Source: Karstenula rhodostoma CBS 690.94 (lineage: Eukaryota > Ascomycota > Dothideomycetes > Pleosporales > Didymosphaeriaceae). From it: a stretch of 64,000 bases of DNA. Location of the stretch: the NCBI GenBank assembly GCA_010093485.1, contig MU001503.1:951132-1015131 (forward strand), in the 5' to 3' direction. Numbering within the stretch: position 1 is the first letter of the stretch; every line of letters starts with the position of its first letter. The position numbers and the translations under genes are program-made. The notes beneath the pieces are model-generated. The model was given only the letters and a program-made list of their open reading frames with translations. It had not been told where the DNA came from and did no database searches. Shown piece after piece: positions 54,116-63,880 of this stretch.

Positions 54116-56884
54116 TTACTCGTAGAGATCCATACCTCCATCTGCGTCGTCCTCGAGCTCCGCAACGGCGTCGGATTCGTCGTACATCTCGGAGTCTTCC
54201 TCGCTGTCGGTGTGGTTCGGGAGCACGTGGATGTGGCCATCCTCGAGTACTACGTGAGCCGCCTCGCCGTCCTTGATGCTGCCGCGTAGGATCATGACAG
54301 CCATACGATTGAGTACTTCCTTTTCGATGAGACGAGCAAGGGGACGGGCGCCGTAAGCGGGTGAGTAACCAGCTGAGCCAAGGTAGTCGCGTACTTCGTT
54401 GGTCATCTCGATGCGCACATTGCGGCCATTCGCCATGAGACGCTTCTGGATTTCGGTCATGCGCACGTCGACAATCTTTCGGATCTCCTTCTTGGTGAGA
54501 CGGTTGAAGATGACCACCGAAGAGATACGGTTAAGAAACTCGGGTAAGAAGTAGCTGCGGAGTGCGCCCATGACCATCTCGCGGGTAGTGGGATCGATGC
54601 GACCATCGGGTGCGTTGGCTCGGGAGAGGTATTCAGCACCCAAGTTCGAGGTCAAGACGACGACACAGTTCTTTGCATCCACGACTCTGCCTTGGCCGTC
54701 AGTGATGCGGCCGTCATCCATGAGCTGCAAAAGAACGGTAAGGACTTCCTTCGCAGCCTTCTCGACTTCGTCAAAGAGGAGGATCGAAAATGGACGGCGA
54801 CGAAGTGCTTCGGTGAGCTGGCCTCCGGCATCGTGACCGACGTATCCTGGGGGGGCGCCAATCATCCTGCTCAGCGAGTGACGCTCTTGGTATTCTGACA
54901 TATCAAACCGGATCATGGACTTGGGGTCGTCGAATAGGAACTCGGCAAGGGCCTTGGTGAGCAATGTCTTACCTGTACCTGAAGGACCACAGAATAGGAA
55001 ACTCGGCGGCTGGTTCGGGTTTGCAAGACCGGATCGTTGCAGGCGGATGGCATTAGAGACGGCGCCAACTGCTTCTTTCTGTCCAACGACGATGCGGCCA
55101 AGGTGTCGCTCCATGTTCAAGAGCTTGTCTTTTTCGGTGGTCTTGAGCCTGGTCACAGGAATACCGGTCCAGCGCGCCACGATCTCGTTGATCTGGTCGG
55201 GTCCAACGGAATCGCTGAGAAGAGCCTCACCTCCACCGTCTTGGTGAGCCCACATCTCCTGGTCAGCCTTCTTCTTCTCTGCCTCAAGCTCGGCGATGCG
55301 TTGCTTCAGATCGGGAATGGCGTAGTAAGTCAAGTCGGAAGCGGTCTGAAGGTCGCGGATACGCTCAGCTTCTGCCACCTTGTTGTGCAGGTTCTCAAGC
55401 TTGATCTTGGCTTCTTGAATCTCCTTGCTGCGGCCCTTCTCGCGTTCGTACATCTCTCGAAGCGGCTTCAGCTCTTCTTCGATGTTCGCGGCTTCCGCTC
55501 TGGCCTCCTTAAGACGAGCCTGGGAGGCTTCATCTTTCTCGCGGTTCAAAGCGTGGATTTCGATCTCAAGCTGGCGGAGGCGGCGCTCCATGTTGTCAAG
55601 AGCTTCGGGCTGTGATTCTCGAGTGACACGGACTGCGGCGGCAGCTTCGTCAATAAGATCGACTGCCGAGTCGGGGAGGCGACGCTGTGTAAGGTAACGT
55701 GCAGCAAGAGTAGCCGCAGAAACGATGGCACCGTCCATGATGGTCACACCGTGGTGTGTCTCGTAGCGTTCTTTCAGTCCACGTAGGATGGAGATGGTCT
55801 CGGGAATGCTAGGCTCCTTGACCAGAACCTGTTGAAAACGCCGTTCGAATGCCTGATCCTTCTCGATGTATTTTCTGTATTCGCTTAGAGTTGTGGCGCC
55901 GATGCAGTGAAGCTGTCCACGGGCCAGCATGGGCTTGAGCAGGTTGGCAGCATCCATGCCGCCCTCGCCTGAGGATCCAGCGCCCATGAGAAGATGCATT
56001 TCGTCCACAAACAGTACTATCATATCTCTGGACTCTTCAACTTCCTTCAACACACCCTTCATGCGCTCTTCGAATTCTCCGCGGTATTTGCTGCCAGCGA
56101 CCAAGGCACCGACATCGAGTGAGAGCAACTTGCAGGCTGCGAGGTTGGCGGGAACGTCGGCGTCGACAATGCGGCGGGCGAGACCTTCGACGACGGTGGT
56201 CTTACCCACACCGGGCTCTCCGATGAGGACGGGGTTGTTCTTGGTTCGCCGCGACAGGATGCGGATGACTCGTCGGATCTCTTCCTCGCGACCAATGACC
56301 GGGTCGATCTTGCCTTCCCGGGCCATTGCCGTCATGTCAATAGTGAACTTCTTGAGGTTCTCGTTCTCCTCCTCTGCGTCTGCCGTCTTGGAGTCGACCC
56401 TCTTGGTGCCGCGGATGGCCTGGATTGCCTGGTCGACGAGCTTGGTGTTGGGTACGTTGGACTCGGCTAGACATTTTTGTATTGAGGGGTCCTGGCAGAG
56501 ACACTGGATGAGGTGCTCCACCGCAATGTACGTGTCCTTCTGTGTCCGTGCGAGCTCTTCTGCCGCCCTCAGCATCTTGGCCATGGCTGGCGAGGGTGAG
56601 GTTCGTTCGGGTGGCGGGTCCTGGCTGGGTAGGCGGACGAGGGCTTTCTTGAGAGATCGCTCGAGCTGTTGCGGGTCGCCATTTGCGCGGTCGATGACTT
56701 GTCGGAAGAAAGGCACGGAGGGCGTGGACAGGCCGGCTTTTTGCTGGTCGTCGGGCGGCGGGTCGATGAGCGAGACGGCGAGGTGTATGGGCGTGAGTTG
56801 TGGGTGTGCGTAGCCTTTTGCGAGGTCGAAGCTGTCTGCGAGCGCCCTTGCGGCCTTGTCGGTGTATGCGTCGAACGAAGTCAT
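54116..56884 (-). CDS. HSP104: HSP104 / ClpB-type disaggregase
   Basis: A single exon of 922 aa starting at MTSFDAYTDKAARALADS; codons further upstream include no better start. Parts in order: a Clp N-domain (1-155); AAA1 with Walker A GEPGVGKT (222-229), Walker B FVDE (to 295) and pore loop KYRG (266-269); a coiled-coil middle domain (about 415-540); AAA2 with Walker A GPSGTGKT (633-640), Walker B LLFDEVE and pore loop GYVG (680-683); and an acidic C-terminal tail (SEEDSEMYDESDAVAELEDD..) as in cytosolic HSP104. The hexamer threads aggregated proteins, working with Hsp70/Hsp40, and gives heat tolerance. The lack of introns fits a heat-shock gene. A TATA box lies about 105 bases upstream and a GAAnnTTC pair further up. 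Confidence 0.97.
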   Translation of the reverse strand: MTSFDAYTDKAARALADSFDLAKGYAHPQLTPIHLAVSLIDPPPDDQQKAGLSTPSVPFFRQVIDRANGDPQQLERSLKKALVRLPSQDPPPERTSPSPAMAKMLRAAEELARTQKDTYIAVEHLIQCLCQDPSIQKCLAESNVPNTKLVDQAIQAIRGTKRVDSKTADAEEENENLKKFTIDMTAMAREGKIDPVIGREEEIRRVIRILSRRTKNNPVLIGEPGVGKTTVVEGLARRIVDADVPANLAACKLLSLDVGALVAGSKYRGEFEERMKGVLKEVEESRDMIVLFVDEMHLLMGAGSSGEGGMDAANLLKPMLARGQLHCIGATTLSEYRKYIEKDQAFERRFQQVLVKEPSIPETISILRGLKERYETHHGVTIMDGAIVSAATLAARYLTQRRLPDSAVDLIDEAAAAVRVTRESQPEALDNMERRLRQLEIEIHALNREKDEASQARLKEARAEAANIEEELKPLREMYEREKGRSKEIQEAKIKLENLHNKVAEAERIRDLQTASDLTYYAIPDLKQRIAELEAEKKKADQEMWAHQDGGGEALLSDSVGPDQINEIVARWTGIPVTRLKTTEKDKLLNMERHLGRIVVGQKEAVGAVSNAIRLQRSGLANPNQPPSFLFCGPSGTGKTLLTKALAEFLFDDPKSMIRFDMSEYQERHSLSRMIGAPPGYVGHDAGGQLTEALRRRPFSILLFDEVEKAAKEVLTVLLQLMDDGRITDGQGRVVDAKNCVVVLTSNLGAEYLSRANAPDGRIDPTTREMVMGALRSYFLPEFLNRISSVVIFNRLTKKEIRKIVDVRMTEIQKRLMANGRNVRIEMTNEVRDYLGSAGYSPAYGARPLARLIEKEVLNRMAVMILRGSIKDGEAAHVVLEDGHIHVLPNHTDSEEDSEMYDESDAVAELEDDADGGMDLYE

Positions 56885-56988
56885 GGTGGAACGTGGGTCA
56901 AGCAGGGACTCGTGTGTCGTTGAGTGTGCTGAGGGCAACTGCGGCTGTTGTTGGTGTCTTGGAGCTCGTACTCGAGGGTGCCGGAGAC

Positions 56989-56994
56989 TTTATA
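56989..56994 (-). promoter_or_regulatory. TATA box of HSP104
   Basis: TATAAA on the minus strand, 105 bases before the ATG. Strong TATA boxes are usual in stress-induced fungal genes. Confidence 0.6.
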
Positions 56995-57063
56995 GCACGT
57001 CGTACGTGGGGTCGCAGGTGTGAGGTGATGCTCGAGGCATCGCGAGACTTCTCCGTTGGCGTC

Positions 57064-57071
57064 GAACCTTC
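57064..57071. promoter_or_regulatory. Possible heat-shock element (GAAccTTC)
   Basis: Two inverted nGAAn units, 180 bases upstream of the HSP104 start. A full element needs three or more units; a third (GG instead of GAA) is degenerate here. Confidence 0.4.
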
Positions 57072-57284
57072 TAGGCTGCCCGCGAACAGGGCCCTGTCGG
57101 CTGCGTCATCACGGGTCAAGGAGCTAGTGTGGACCAGTCACTAGCTAGCATGCCCGCCACCAGACACTCGACCACAACCAAGTCGGAACTGCGAAATCTG
57201 GCCTGCAGTACCACAGTCAACCATGGATATGGTTGAAGACGCAATGTTAGTCTGGCGATGGGCAGCGTTGACCTGGATTCCTCC

Positions 57285-58091
57285 TCATCTGAGGATTCCT
57301 CCATGGCTTCGTCTTCCGACTGGGCCAGCAACGGTATTGCCCCTGTATCGCCATTCCTTCACCACATCTTCGCCCTTGTCCACAATTGACTGAGGCACAC
57401 CAGGCCAGATTTCGCAGTCCTGTCCTGGCTGCGATCGAGTGTTTGGTGGCGGACACACCGCCGCGAAGCGAGCTGCTCGGTCTGCCCTCCCGTTCATGTA
57501 GCTCTCTTCGTGGCCCTTGACCCAGTGGAGCTCCACCCTTACCCCGAAGCCGTAGAGCACTTCGGCTCGGTCGAACACCAGCTGGATTGCCAGAGGGTCC
57601 GCGTCGTCTGTGATGGGTCCTACGACCCGGCCGGTCGAGGTTTCGATGCCCCGTAAGACGCTTGCGGCGTCCGTGTAGACGCGGACCGTGTGCATCCAGC
57701 CACTGAAGTGGTATTCGTCGAGGGCCATGCCCAGCGCCGCAGCGATCCCGTACAACTCCGCATCTCCAGACTTGCCAGAGAACCTACCTAGGTGCCAGGC
57801 CTTGGCCCTTTCCTTGATGCCCCAGGTGGACCCACTCCTGGTGTACCCAAAAATCTCAACGACACTGGCACCTAGGCGGTCCTCTCGCACGCTGCCGTCC
57901 GTCCAGTAACCCCGCCAGCCGGGCTTGAAGCCTCCGAATTCCTCGTCGACGAGGTCTTGTATCCGGTGGTGGTCGCAAGAGCGACCGTCCTGGTCGTCGA
58001 TCACAATCGTACCGGCGAACCGCCGGTTGCCAACAAGGCGCTGGACGATGGCCTCCCGGCGGCCGCGACTCGCGAATCCTGAATTAGCCAT
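57285..58091 (-). CDS. Solo RNase H domain protein, probable retroelement-derived
   Basis: A single intact exon of 268 aa (MANSGFASRGRREAIVQ..). The RNase HI-like fold is complete with its acidic residues: Asp in GYWTDGSVRED, Glu in GDAELYGIAAALGMAL, Asp in RVYTDAASVLRGIE, and the end HWVKGHEESYMNGRADRAAR with His and the last Asp. Such domains end the second ORF of LINE-type elements. Here there is no reverse transcriptase, no endonuclease, no zinc knuckle and no poly-A track in the neighbouring kilobases. The frame shows no RIP-type stops, in contrast to the gene-poor island. It could be the 3' end of a recently truncated LINE or a domesticated RNase H gene. It lies about 400 bases upstream of HSP104 on the same strand. 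Confidence 0.75.
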   Translation of the reverse strand: MANSGFASRGRREAIVQRLVGNRRFAGTIVIDDQDGRSCDHHRIQDLVDEEFGGFKPGWRGYWTDGSVREDRLGASVVEIFGYTRSGSTWGIKERAKAWHLGRFSGKSGDAELYGIAAALGMALDEYHFSGWMHTVRVYTDAASVLRGIETSTGRVVGPITDDADPLAIQLVFDRAEVLYGFGVRVELHWVKGHEESYMNGRADRAARFAAVCPPPNTRSQPGQDCEIWPGVPQSIVDKGEDVVKEWRYRGNTVAGPVGRRSHGGILR

Positions 58092-58811
58092 TTTTCAATG
58101 GCTGGCTTTGTTAGCTTGGTACTTGTAGGCGCGATATGGCGGATGGGGGCGGCTCTGAAAGAGAAGAAAGCGACAACAGCTTGCAACTGAAGATATTTCA
58201 TATTGCTCCTTCCGTTTGCTGGTTGCGCCGTAACGGCTTTTAGTGAAGGTGAATCGTAGAACGCTGCTTGAACTTCCGTCTTCACCTGGTCAGGGGAAAT
58301 TGCCCTAGGCAACGCAGCAAGCTCACAAGCAAAAGACCAGCTTAAACATTAGGCTTCACTGCCGTTCGGATTGACACTAAACCAAGGAGATGGAGTAGAT
58401 GCATGGAGGATTTGCAGAAAACTTAGAGTAGCTCGACAACACTCGCAATACCTAAATCGCAAGAGATTCGCCTGTTGGACTGCATTGATAGTCTAGGCCC
58501 TCAGCAATTGGGCAGTTTCGTCCATACCGTGGTGTCCCAAAAGCTCTCATAGAAAGTATAGTTGGCGGTGCCATGTTAATTTATGTAGTACGAGGCTCTG
58601 ACATCGTTAGAAGACGGCAACATCACATTATGGATAAAGTTACTCCTGGATACGTTCCAAACGAATACCTTTCTTGACATGGTCAACACAGAAACCTAGT
58701 CCGACAGTGACAATTCCTTGCATGAAAACTATGATGAATGGTGCTACTCCAGGATCCACAGTATGCGTCTGAAATCATAATATCACCGGCCTCTTCCCAC
58801 AATCCTCCGCC
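58092..58811. other. Intergenic, no gene recognised
   Basis: About 720 bases upstream of the RNase H gene and downstream of the reductase gene. No reverse-transcriptase remnant was seen. Confidence 0.4.
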
Positions 58812-59560
58812 TCACACCGTCTTCCCCTCCTTCTCCATCCTCTCTGCTATCTCCACCAAATCATCATTGAGCAGCGGCTCCTTCTCAATCCCACTCACAA
58901 TCTGCTCCAACATCGCAGCCGCACACTGCTCCACCTTGACACTCGGCACACTCATCGTATAATACAGCGCCGACGCAAACGCCCTCTTCGCCAGACCCCC
59001 ATCAGTAATCAAACCCGGTTTCGCAGCCATAGCTTCAAAACCCTTTTCTTTGGCAAGAGCGAGGATTTGGCTCTCTGTATCACCCCTCATCGAGCTGTAC
59101 TTTGGCTTGAAGCTCGGCGTCTTGGACTGGTCGCGTTCCGCGGCAATGCCGCTCATGTAGATGAAGCGGAATGGTTTTCCCAGGCCAGCTTCGTGCATTG
59201 CGCGGAGGCCTACCAGTGTGGACGTCTGGCAAACCCTCACAACTTCCTCCCATGCATAATTTGAAGATTTTGAGGGTGTGATGGCTATAGTCCTGGTATC
59301 GCGTCAATACCCACGGCACACGATTCGGAGTGGAAAAGTTACCAGATGCATCCGTTCGCGTTCTTGAACGCGGTCTTTGCCTCGTCGTTATACTGGTCGT
59401 AGTCCTTCACCACTACGTTCTGGAGTTTTGGGGATGAAGCGGAAGGTGCGAGGGCGCGTCGCGTGACGGCAACGACGGAGGTGATGTCTTTGCGAAGGAG
59501 GCTTTGGCGTAGGATTTCGGTGCCTACGAAGCCGGTTGCGCCAACAATAATAAGCTTCAT
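58812..59560 (-). CDS. Atypical short-chain dehydrogenase/reductase (NAD(P)-binding)
   Basis: Exons 59560-59343 and 59292-58812; 232 aa. The intron (GTAACT donor, TTGAC branch, ACCAG acceptor) joins NGCIW to TIAITPSKSSNYAWEE in frame. The start MKLIIVGATGFVGTEILRQSL gives the GxxGxxG nucleotide-binding motif at residues 7-13. VVAVTRRALAPSAS follows the second strand. RFIYMSGIAAERDQ and KGFEAMAAKPGLITDGG are the segments expected in NAD(P)H-binding, epimerase-like proteins of this size. The YxxxK dyad is not obvious, so it may be a reductase of the HTATIP2/NmrA-like atypical SDR type or a regulator rather than a classic SDR. Substrate unknown. Divergent from the amidase gene. Confidence 0.78.
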
Positions 59561-60120
59561 TGTAGGTAGCTTGTTTCAGTTCAGAGGGTTTCCGCGGGTG
59601 TTTTGGCTCGAGGCAGCAACAGGATGGGCCACTACTATATAATCTTACAGGCGTGCAAAGGCGTATGCCGTACGGGGTTAGAGGATTTATCTCCGAAGTG
59701 TATACGCAGGCGTCTTACATCACGCACACCATAAAACCATCCAGGTAGCAGCCTAGGAAGCTGTTGATGTGTTAAAAGGACATCTAAAGCACGACGACTG
59801 TATGTGATAGGACAATTAGGTATGCGAGTTGATGGTGATTAGTGAGATGTGCATCAACGGAACTAATTATTACTCCATGAACTAGACGGTCATACAACGA
59901 CCTGCGGTGTCACACTACGAGTTGGCGAAAATCTTATCATCCCTTGGACTGTCCCCAGAGAATACACCATGTCGTGCCCCTCAACATCTACTCCGCGTTG
60001 TCGCCCCGCTAACGGCATCTAGCCAACCTCGGCCCCTCGATTACCCCAACCTTCATCAACGGGATCAATCCAACTTCCTCCCGGTCCATCTTCCTCAACT
60101 TCTGTTAAAAACTTACTGTG
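59561..60120. promoter_or_regulatory. Divergent promoter of the reductase and amidase genes
   Basis: 560 bases between two starts pointing apart, so the two genes may be co-regulated. A TATATAAT-like run at about 59635 would serve the reductase gene. Confidence 0.4.
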
Positions 60121-61906
60121 ATGGCCTCTCAACCACAAATACCGGCTCGATGGCAGCTCGTTGCCTGGCAGAAGAAAGACGAGCAGTATGCACGTATACC
60201 TTCCAATTGGCGTATACCTCATGATCGGCTTCCTGCAGCCAATGCGACCAATTACTTGGACATACCAAGAAAATGTGGCATACTGAGCGAAGAAGAATTG
60301 AGGATAACGGAAGGGTACGATGCGACCGCATTGGCAGAGGCGATCAGAGCAAGGAAACTGAAGAGCGTGGATGTAGCGCGAGCATTTTGCAAGGTATGTC
60401 GATTCCTCGGAGACGTTCGCTTCTGGTTTGGAGCAACAGACGCTGACGCATTCAGAGAGCCGCTGTAGCACACCAGCTTACCAATTGCTTGACGGAGGTA
60501 TTCTTTGAGGATGCATTGAAGAGGGCGAAAGAGCTGGACCATCATTTGGAGTCAGGAAATCCACCTCTGGGACCGCTGCATGGCGTACCTGTGTCACTGA
60601 AAGACACCTTCAAGGTCAAAGGATACGATGCGTCCATCGGCCTGGCTGCGTTATGTTTCAGGCCCTCCCACGAGAACTCCGTACTAGTCGACATTCTGCT
60701 GAATGCTGGTGCTGTGTTGTACTGCAAAACGAATGTTCCGCAAACGCTTGCAGCGTTGGACTCGCACAACAACATCTTCGGACGCACACTCAACCCCCTG
60801 AACACAGCTGTGACGGCTGGCGGCAGTTCAGGCGGTGAGGCAGCGCTTCTGGGAATGAGAGGCTCCATCTTGGGAGTAGGCACAGATGTTGGCGGTTCAA
60901 TACGCGTCCCAGCTATGTGCGAGGGTCTCTACGGCGCGAAGCCTAGTGATGGGCGTGTTCCTTACGCTGGCCAAGAAGGCGGAAGCAAACCAGCGGTCGC
61001 GAAGTTGGGCGTCAGTGCAAGCGCCGGACCGATGACACATTCCGTGCGCGACATTGAGCTATTCTTCAAAGTGGTTTCGGAACAGAAGCCGTGGGAGCTG
61101 GATCCCGATGTCATACCTGGGCCTTGGAACTCACTCTCCTCTCTAGCTGGAAAAAGGCTACGCATTGGCGTCGTAAGACGAGACGGCGTGGTGGAGCCAC
61201 TTCCGCCGATTATCAGGCTTATGGATGAAGTTGCGATCAAAATGCGACGATCGGGCATCGAGGTCGTGGAACTTGACATTACACCCGTCTTCTCGAAGTG
61301 CCAGTCGCTTATCAACGCTCTCATGGGCGTTGAGGGTGGAAACTCCATGCTCGACCTGCTTGAATCATATGATGAGCCGCTCTCACCATGGATCCAGCCA
61401 CGCATGCGTCGCAAAGAACCCTTAGCCTTCGAAAAACTCCGAGAGCTCCATGCACAGAGGGTGCAACTGCAGACAGAAGCCCTTCGGATTTGGAAACGAG
61501 TCGATGCTTTCATCTGTCCCGTGGCGCCTCATCCTGTGCCAGAAATCGACAAGTACAATGCTGCGAGCTACACAAGCTCCTTCGTGCTGTTAGACTATCC
61601 AGCGGGCACGGTCCCAGTTCGTTTGTTCGAGGAGAACGATAATGGAGGTGATATGTCAAGGTTCCCGGTGCTTGGAAGCTGGGATAAGCGGAACCGAGAA
61701 CTATGTGAGTCAACCTTGTTTCAAGAAGCAAACTTTGCTAATGGCAAGCAGGGTCGAAAGTGGATCGATCAGTATATATCGGTACGCCCTTGTGTGTACA
61801 AGTAGTAGCGCCCAAGTTAGAAGAGAGACGACTAGTCGACGCCATGGTGGCGATCGATAATACTTTGACGGCGGGCGAAGCGGCTTTGACTCCTGCAAAA
61901 TTATAG
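60121..61906 (+). CDS. Amidase (amidase-signature family, acetamidase-like)
   Basis: Exons 60121-60393, 60456-61704 and 61752-61906; 558 aa. The Ser-cisSer-Lys triad is complete: Lys140 (SLKDTF), Ser215 (TAGGSSGGE) and Ser239 (GTDVGGSIRVPA), with the same spacing (75 and 24) as in mammalian FAAH. The third exon is needed: read through, the frame stops at 61805 with an unrelated tail; spliced (GTGAGT donor, GCTAATG branch, GCAG acceptor), it gives NRELWSKVDRSVYIGTPL, then CVQVVAPKLEERRLVDAM, the family's usual C-terminus. Fungal relatives hydrolyse small amides such as acetamide or formamide derivatives for nitrogen. No signal peptide, so cytosolic. Exact substrate unknown. Confidence 0.9.
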
Positions 61907-62323
61907 ATCTTCACAGGAGCTAGAAGGTGCAGTAGGACGAATGACCTCGAATTCGCCCTAATGATTGGGCGTCAACTTTGATGAACCCAGCTTCTAGAAA
62001 GTCATGTGTTCGCTTTGGTGCCTGAAAGGCACAGTCAAGGTTGGAAGCATCAACATTAAATCGGATTACAAAAACACTTCTGTTCGTGATGTGCGGCTCC
62101 ATTGAGTAGAGCTATATTATTGATATCACATGCTGTACCACCCGTGTGTAGCCGGGGCGGATCTGCAAGCAGACTGCTTATCAAAGAGGGTTAATCAAGC
62201 GGGGAAGCTTACACGCCCTACACGCCGAGACACATCAACGTCAATGCGACCAGGCAGTTCCTGCTCCCCTCACAATACAAGGACATACCACATTACATTC
62301 ACATCTTCCTTGCTCAACGCACC
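61907..62323. other. Intergenic, no gene recognised
   Basis: About 415 bases between two same-strand genes, holding a 3' end and a promoter. Confidence 0.4.
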
Positions 62324-62824
62324 ATGTCTGTGTCCACCCTCACCAAAGCCGACTGGACCCAATGGCAGAACCTCTTTCGCCAATACATCGCCTTCTACAA
62401 GGCATCAATTCCCGAGGCCCAGTATGAAAATACCTTCAACCGAATTGTCGATCCAGCGGGTGACCTGCATGCGTTTGCTATCCGCGAGGAGGACGGGACG
62501 CTGAATGGCATTGCGCACTATCTCTTCCATACATCCTCGTGGTCGGATAAGCCCGTTTGCTATCTGAACGGTACATCATCCCGCGTCTGCCTTGACGAGG
62601 CATTGCTGAGACAAACAGATCTTTTTGTCAATCCTGACATCCGTGGGAAGGGCTATGGCAGGAAGCTTATCGTGGCGTGCGGCAAGGCTGCCCAGGAGAA
62701 AGGCTGCTCCAAGTACTACTGGCTGACGCAGCACGATAATGTCGTTGCACGGAAGCTCTACGACACTTTCGGAGAGTCGGGATTTGCAGAGTATCGCATC
62801 AAGTTGCCGAACGATAAGTGGTGA
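62324..62824 (+). CDS. GNAT-family N-acetyltransferase, 166 aa
   Basis: A single exon from MSVSTLTKADWTQWQ, with a CACC before the ATG. The GNAT fold is clear: strand/helix 1 (WQNLFRQYIAFYKASIPE), GIAHYLFHTSSW, then DLFVNPDIRGKGYGRKLI with the acetyl-CoA-binding RxxGxG/A-type loop, the helix VACGKAAQEKGCSKYYWL, and the last family piece NVVARKLYDTFGESGFAEYRIKL. The length is typical of a stand-alone GNAT enzyme of the yeast Hpa3/D-amino-acid or polyamine acetyltransferase sort; which substrate cannot be told. It follows the amidase gene on the same strand and converges with the amidohydrolase gene, 24 bases away. Confidence 0.9.
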   Translation: MSVSTLTKADWTQWQNLFRQYIAFYKASIPEAQYENTFNRIVDPAGDLHAFAIREEDGTLNGIAHYLFHTSSWSDKPVCYLNGTSSRVCLDEALLRQTDLFVNPDIRGKGYGRKLIVACGKAAQEKGCSKYYWLTQHDNVVARKLYDTFGESGFAEYRIKLPNDKW

Positions 62825-62848
62825 AGGACATGGGCGAAGCTGGCTGTA

Positions 62849-63880
62849 TCATTTCCACAACTCTTGTGCGTTTAGAGCAAAGACTTCTTCTGTTAGACCA
62901 GCGGCATCGGTCCAATCCATGCATCGCTCGACGAATGGGCGTACGTCGAGCCCATCAAATCGTGTGTGTGGCCAGTCTGATGCAAAGACTACTCTATTTC
63001 CTGCTTTCTTTAATAGTTCGCAAGCGATGGCTTCGATGCCGCGCATTTCCGGGTCCGGATCAAAGCGATATGCCGCTGAGAACTTGATCCAAGTATTTCC
63101 ACTTTGCAACAAGTTGACAAGAGACTGAAATCCAAGTAATTTGTAAGGATCCAAAGGGTACACTGTGTCGTTGACCACGGGCAACTTCGGGGCGCCGCAA
63201 TGCGCAATAACCGTTCGTACTCCGAGACTTCCGGCAGCGCTTTCCAGGATTGGCATCGCCTCCATACCGATGAAGAGCTCAAGAACCCAGTCAAGAGGTC
63301 TTATGACATCTGCGTAGCGTTTCAGCAGATCTTTGAGCGACTCTTCCGTGAACTGCACATCGGTTGATTTGAGGTTTAGGCGCACTCCTCGAACGCCCAG
63401 CTTATGCCATGCCTCTAGCGTGGACATGTCGATCGTGTCCAGGTTGATGCCTACAACGCCGCGACCGCTGCCGGTTCCTATTGCCTTGAGAGCATCCAGG
63501 AGACAAGAATTATCGTCACCGTAGATCGAAGGCTGCACCAGTACAACTTTGGAGATTCCAATGGTACTTTCGAACTCCATCGCATGCTGCAGGTTGTGCA
63601 GCGACGGGATGTATGCGGCATTGATAGCAAGCGGATATTCCGGCGAGGTGACGTGCATGTGGCAGTCCCAGGCACCTATTGGCATTCGCCGGCAGAGTGT
63701 TGACGGCGGCGAGACATTGTCGTGAAGTTGAGCCGACCGATGCAGTGGTTGGAGGTAGGATTTGGCAGGCCTGAAGAACCGAGTCAGGATGTGATTGATC
63801 AAGGATCGGATGAAATGAAGGAGCCCAGTCATTTGGGGAGGCATATTGATCCAAAGAGAGGAAGCGAGATTGCTTACCAT
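62849..63880 (-). CDS. Amidohydrolase-2 family metal-dependent hydrolase
   Basis: A single exon. ATG 63880 has a strong context, but other in-frame ATGs at 63844 and 63685 are possible; the last gives 278 aa beginning MPIGAWDCHMHV, the normal start of this family. TIM-barrel motifs: WDCHMHV near the start (metal-binding HxH), VRGVRLNLKST, RTVIAHCGAPKLP, WIKFSAAYRFDPDP and RVVFASDWPHTRF (Asp/His near the active site). Relatives include 2-pyrone-4,6-dicarboxylate hydrolases and other lactone or decarboxylase-type enzymes. The 65-residue N-extension holds TGLLHFIRSLINHILTRFF, which could be an amphipathic targeting helix or non-coding leader. A TATATA sequence at about 63904-63909, only 25 bases before ATG 63880, favours a later start. 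Confidence 0.8.
   Translation of the reverse strand: MVSNLASSLWINMPPQMTGLLHFIRSLINHILTRFFRPAKSYLQPLHRSAQLHDNVSPPSTLCRRMPIGAWDCHMHVTSPEYPLAINAAYIPSLHNLQHAMEFESTIGISKVVLVQPSIYGDDNSCLLDALKAIGTGSGRGVVGINLDTIDMSTLEAWHKLGVRGVRLNLKSTDVQFTEESLKDLLKRYADVIRPLDWVLELFIGMEAMPILESAAGSLGVRTVIAHCGAPKLPVVNDTVYPLDPYKLLGFQSLVNLLQSGNTWIKFSAAYRFDPDPEMRGIEAIACELLKKAGNRVVFASDWPHTRFDGLDVRPFVERCMDWTDAAGLTEEVFALNAQELWK

Noticed and set aside
55929..56813. 294-codon plus-strand frame
   Set aside because: Lies wholly antisense to HSP104; Ser/Arg-rich shadow of a highly conserved gene.
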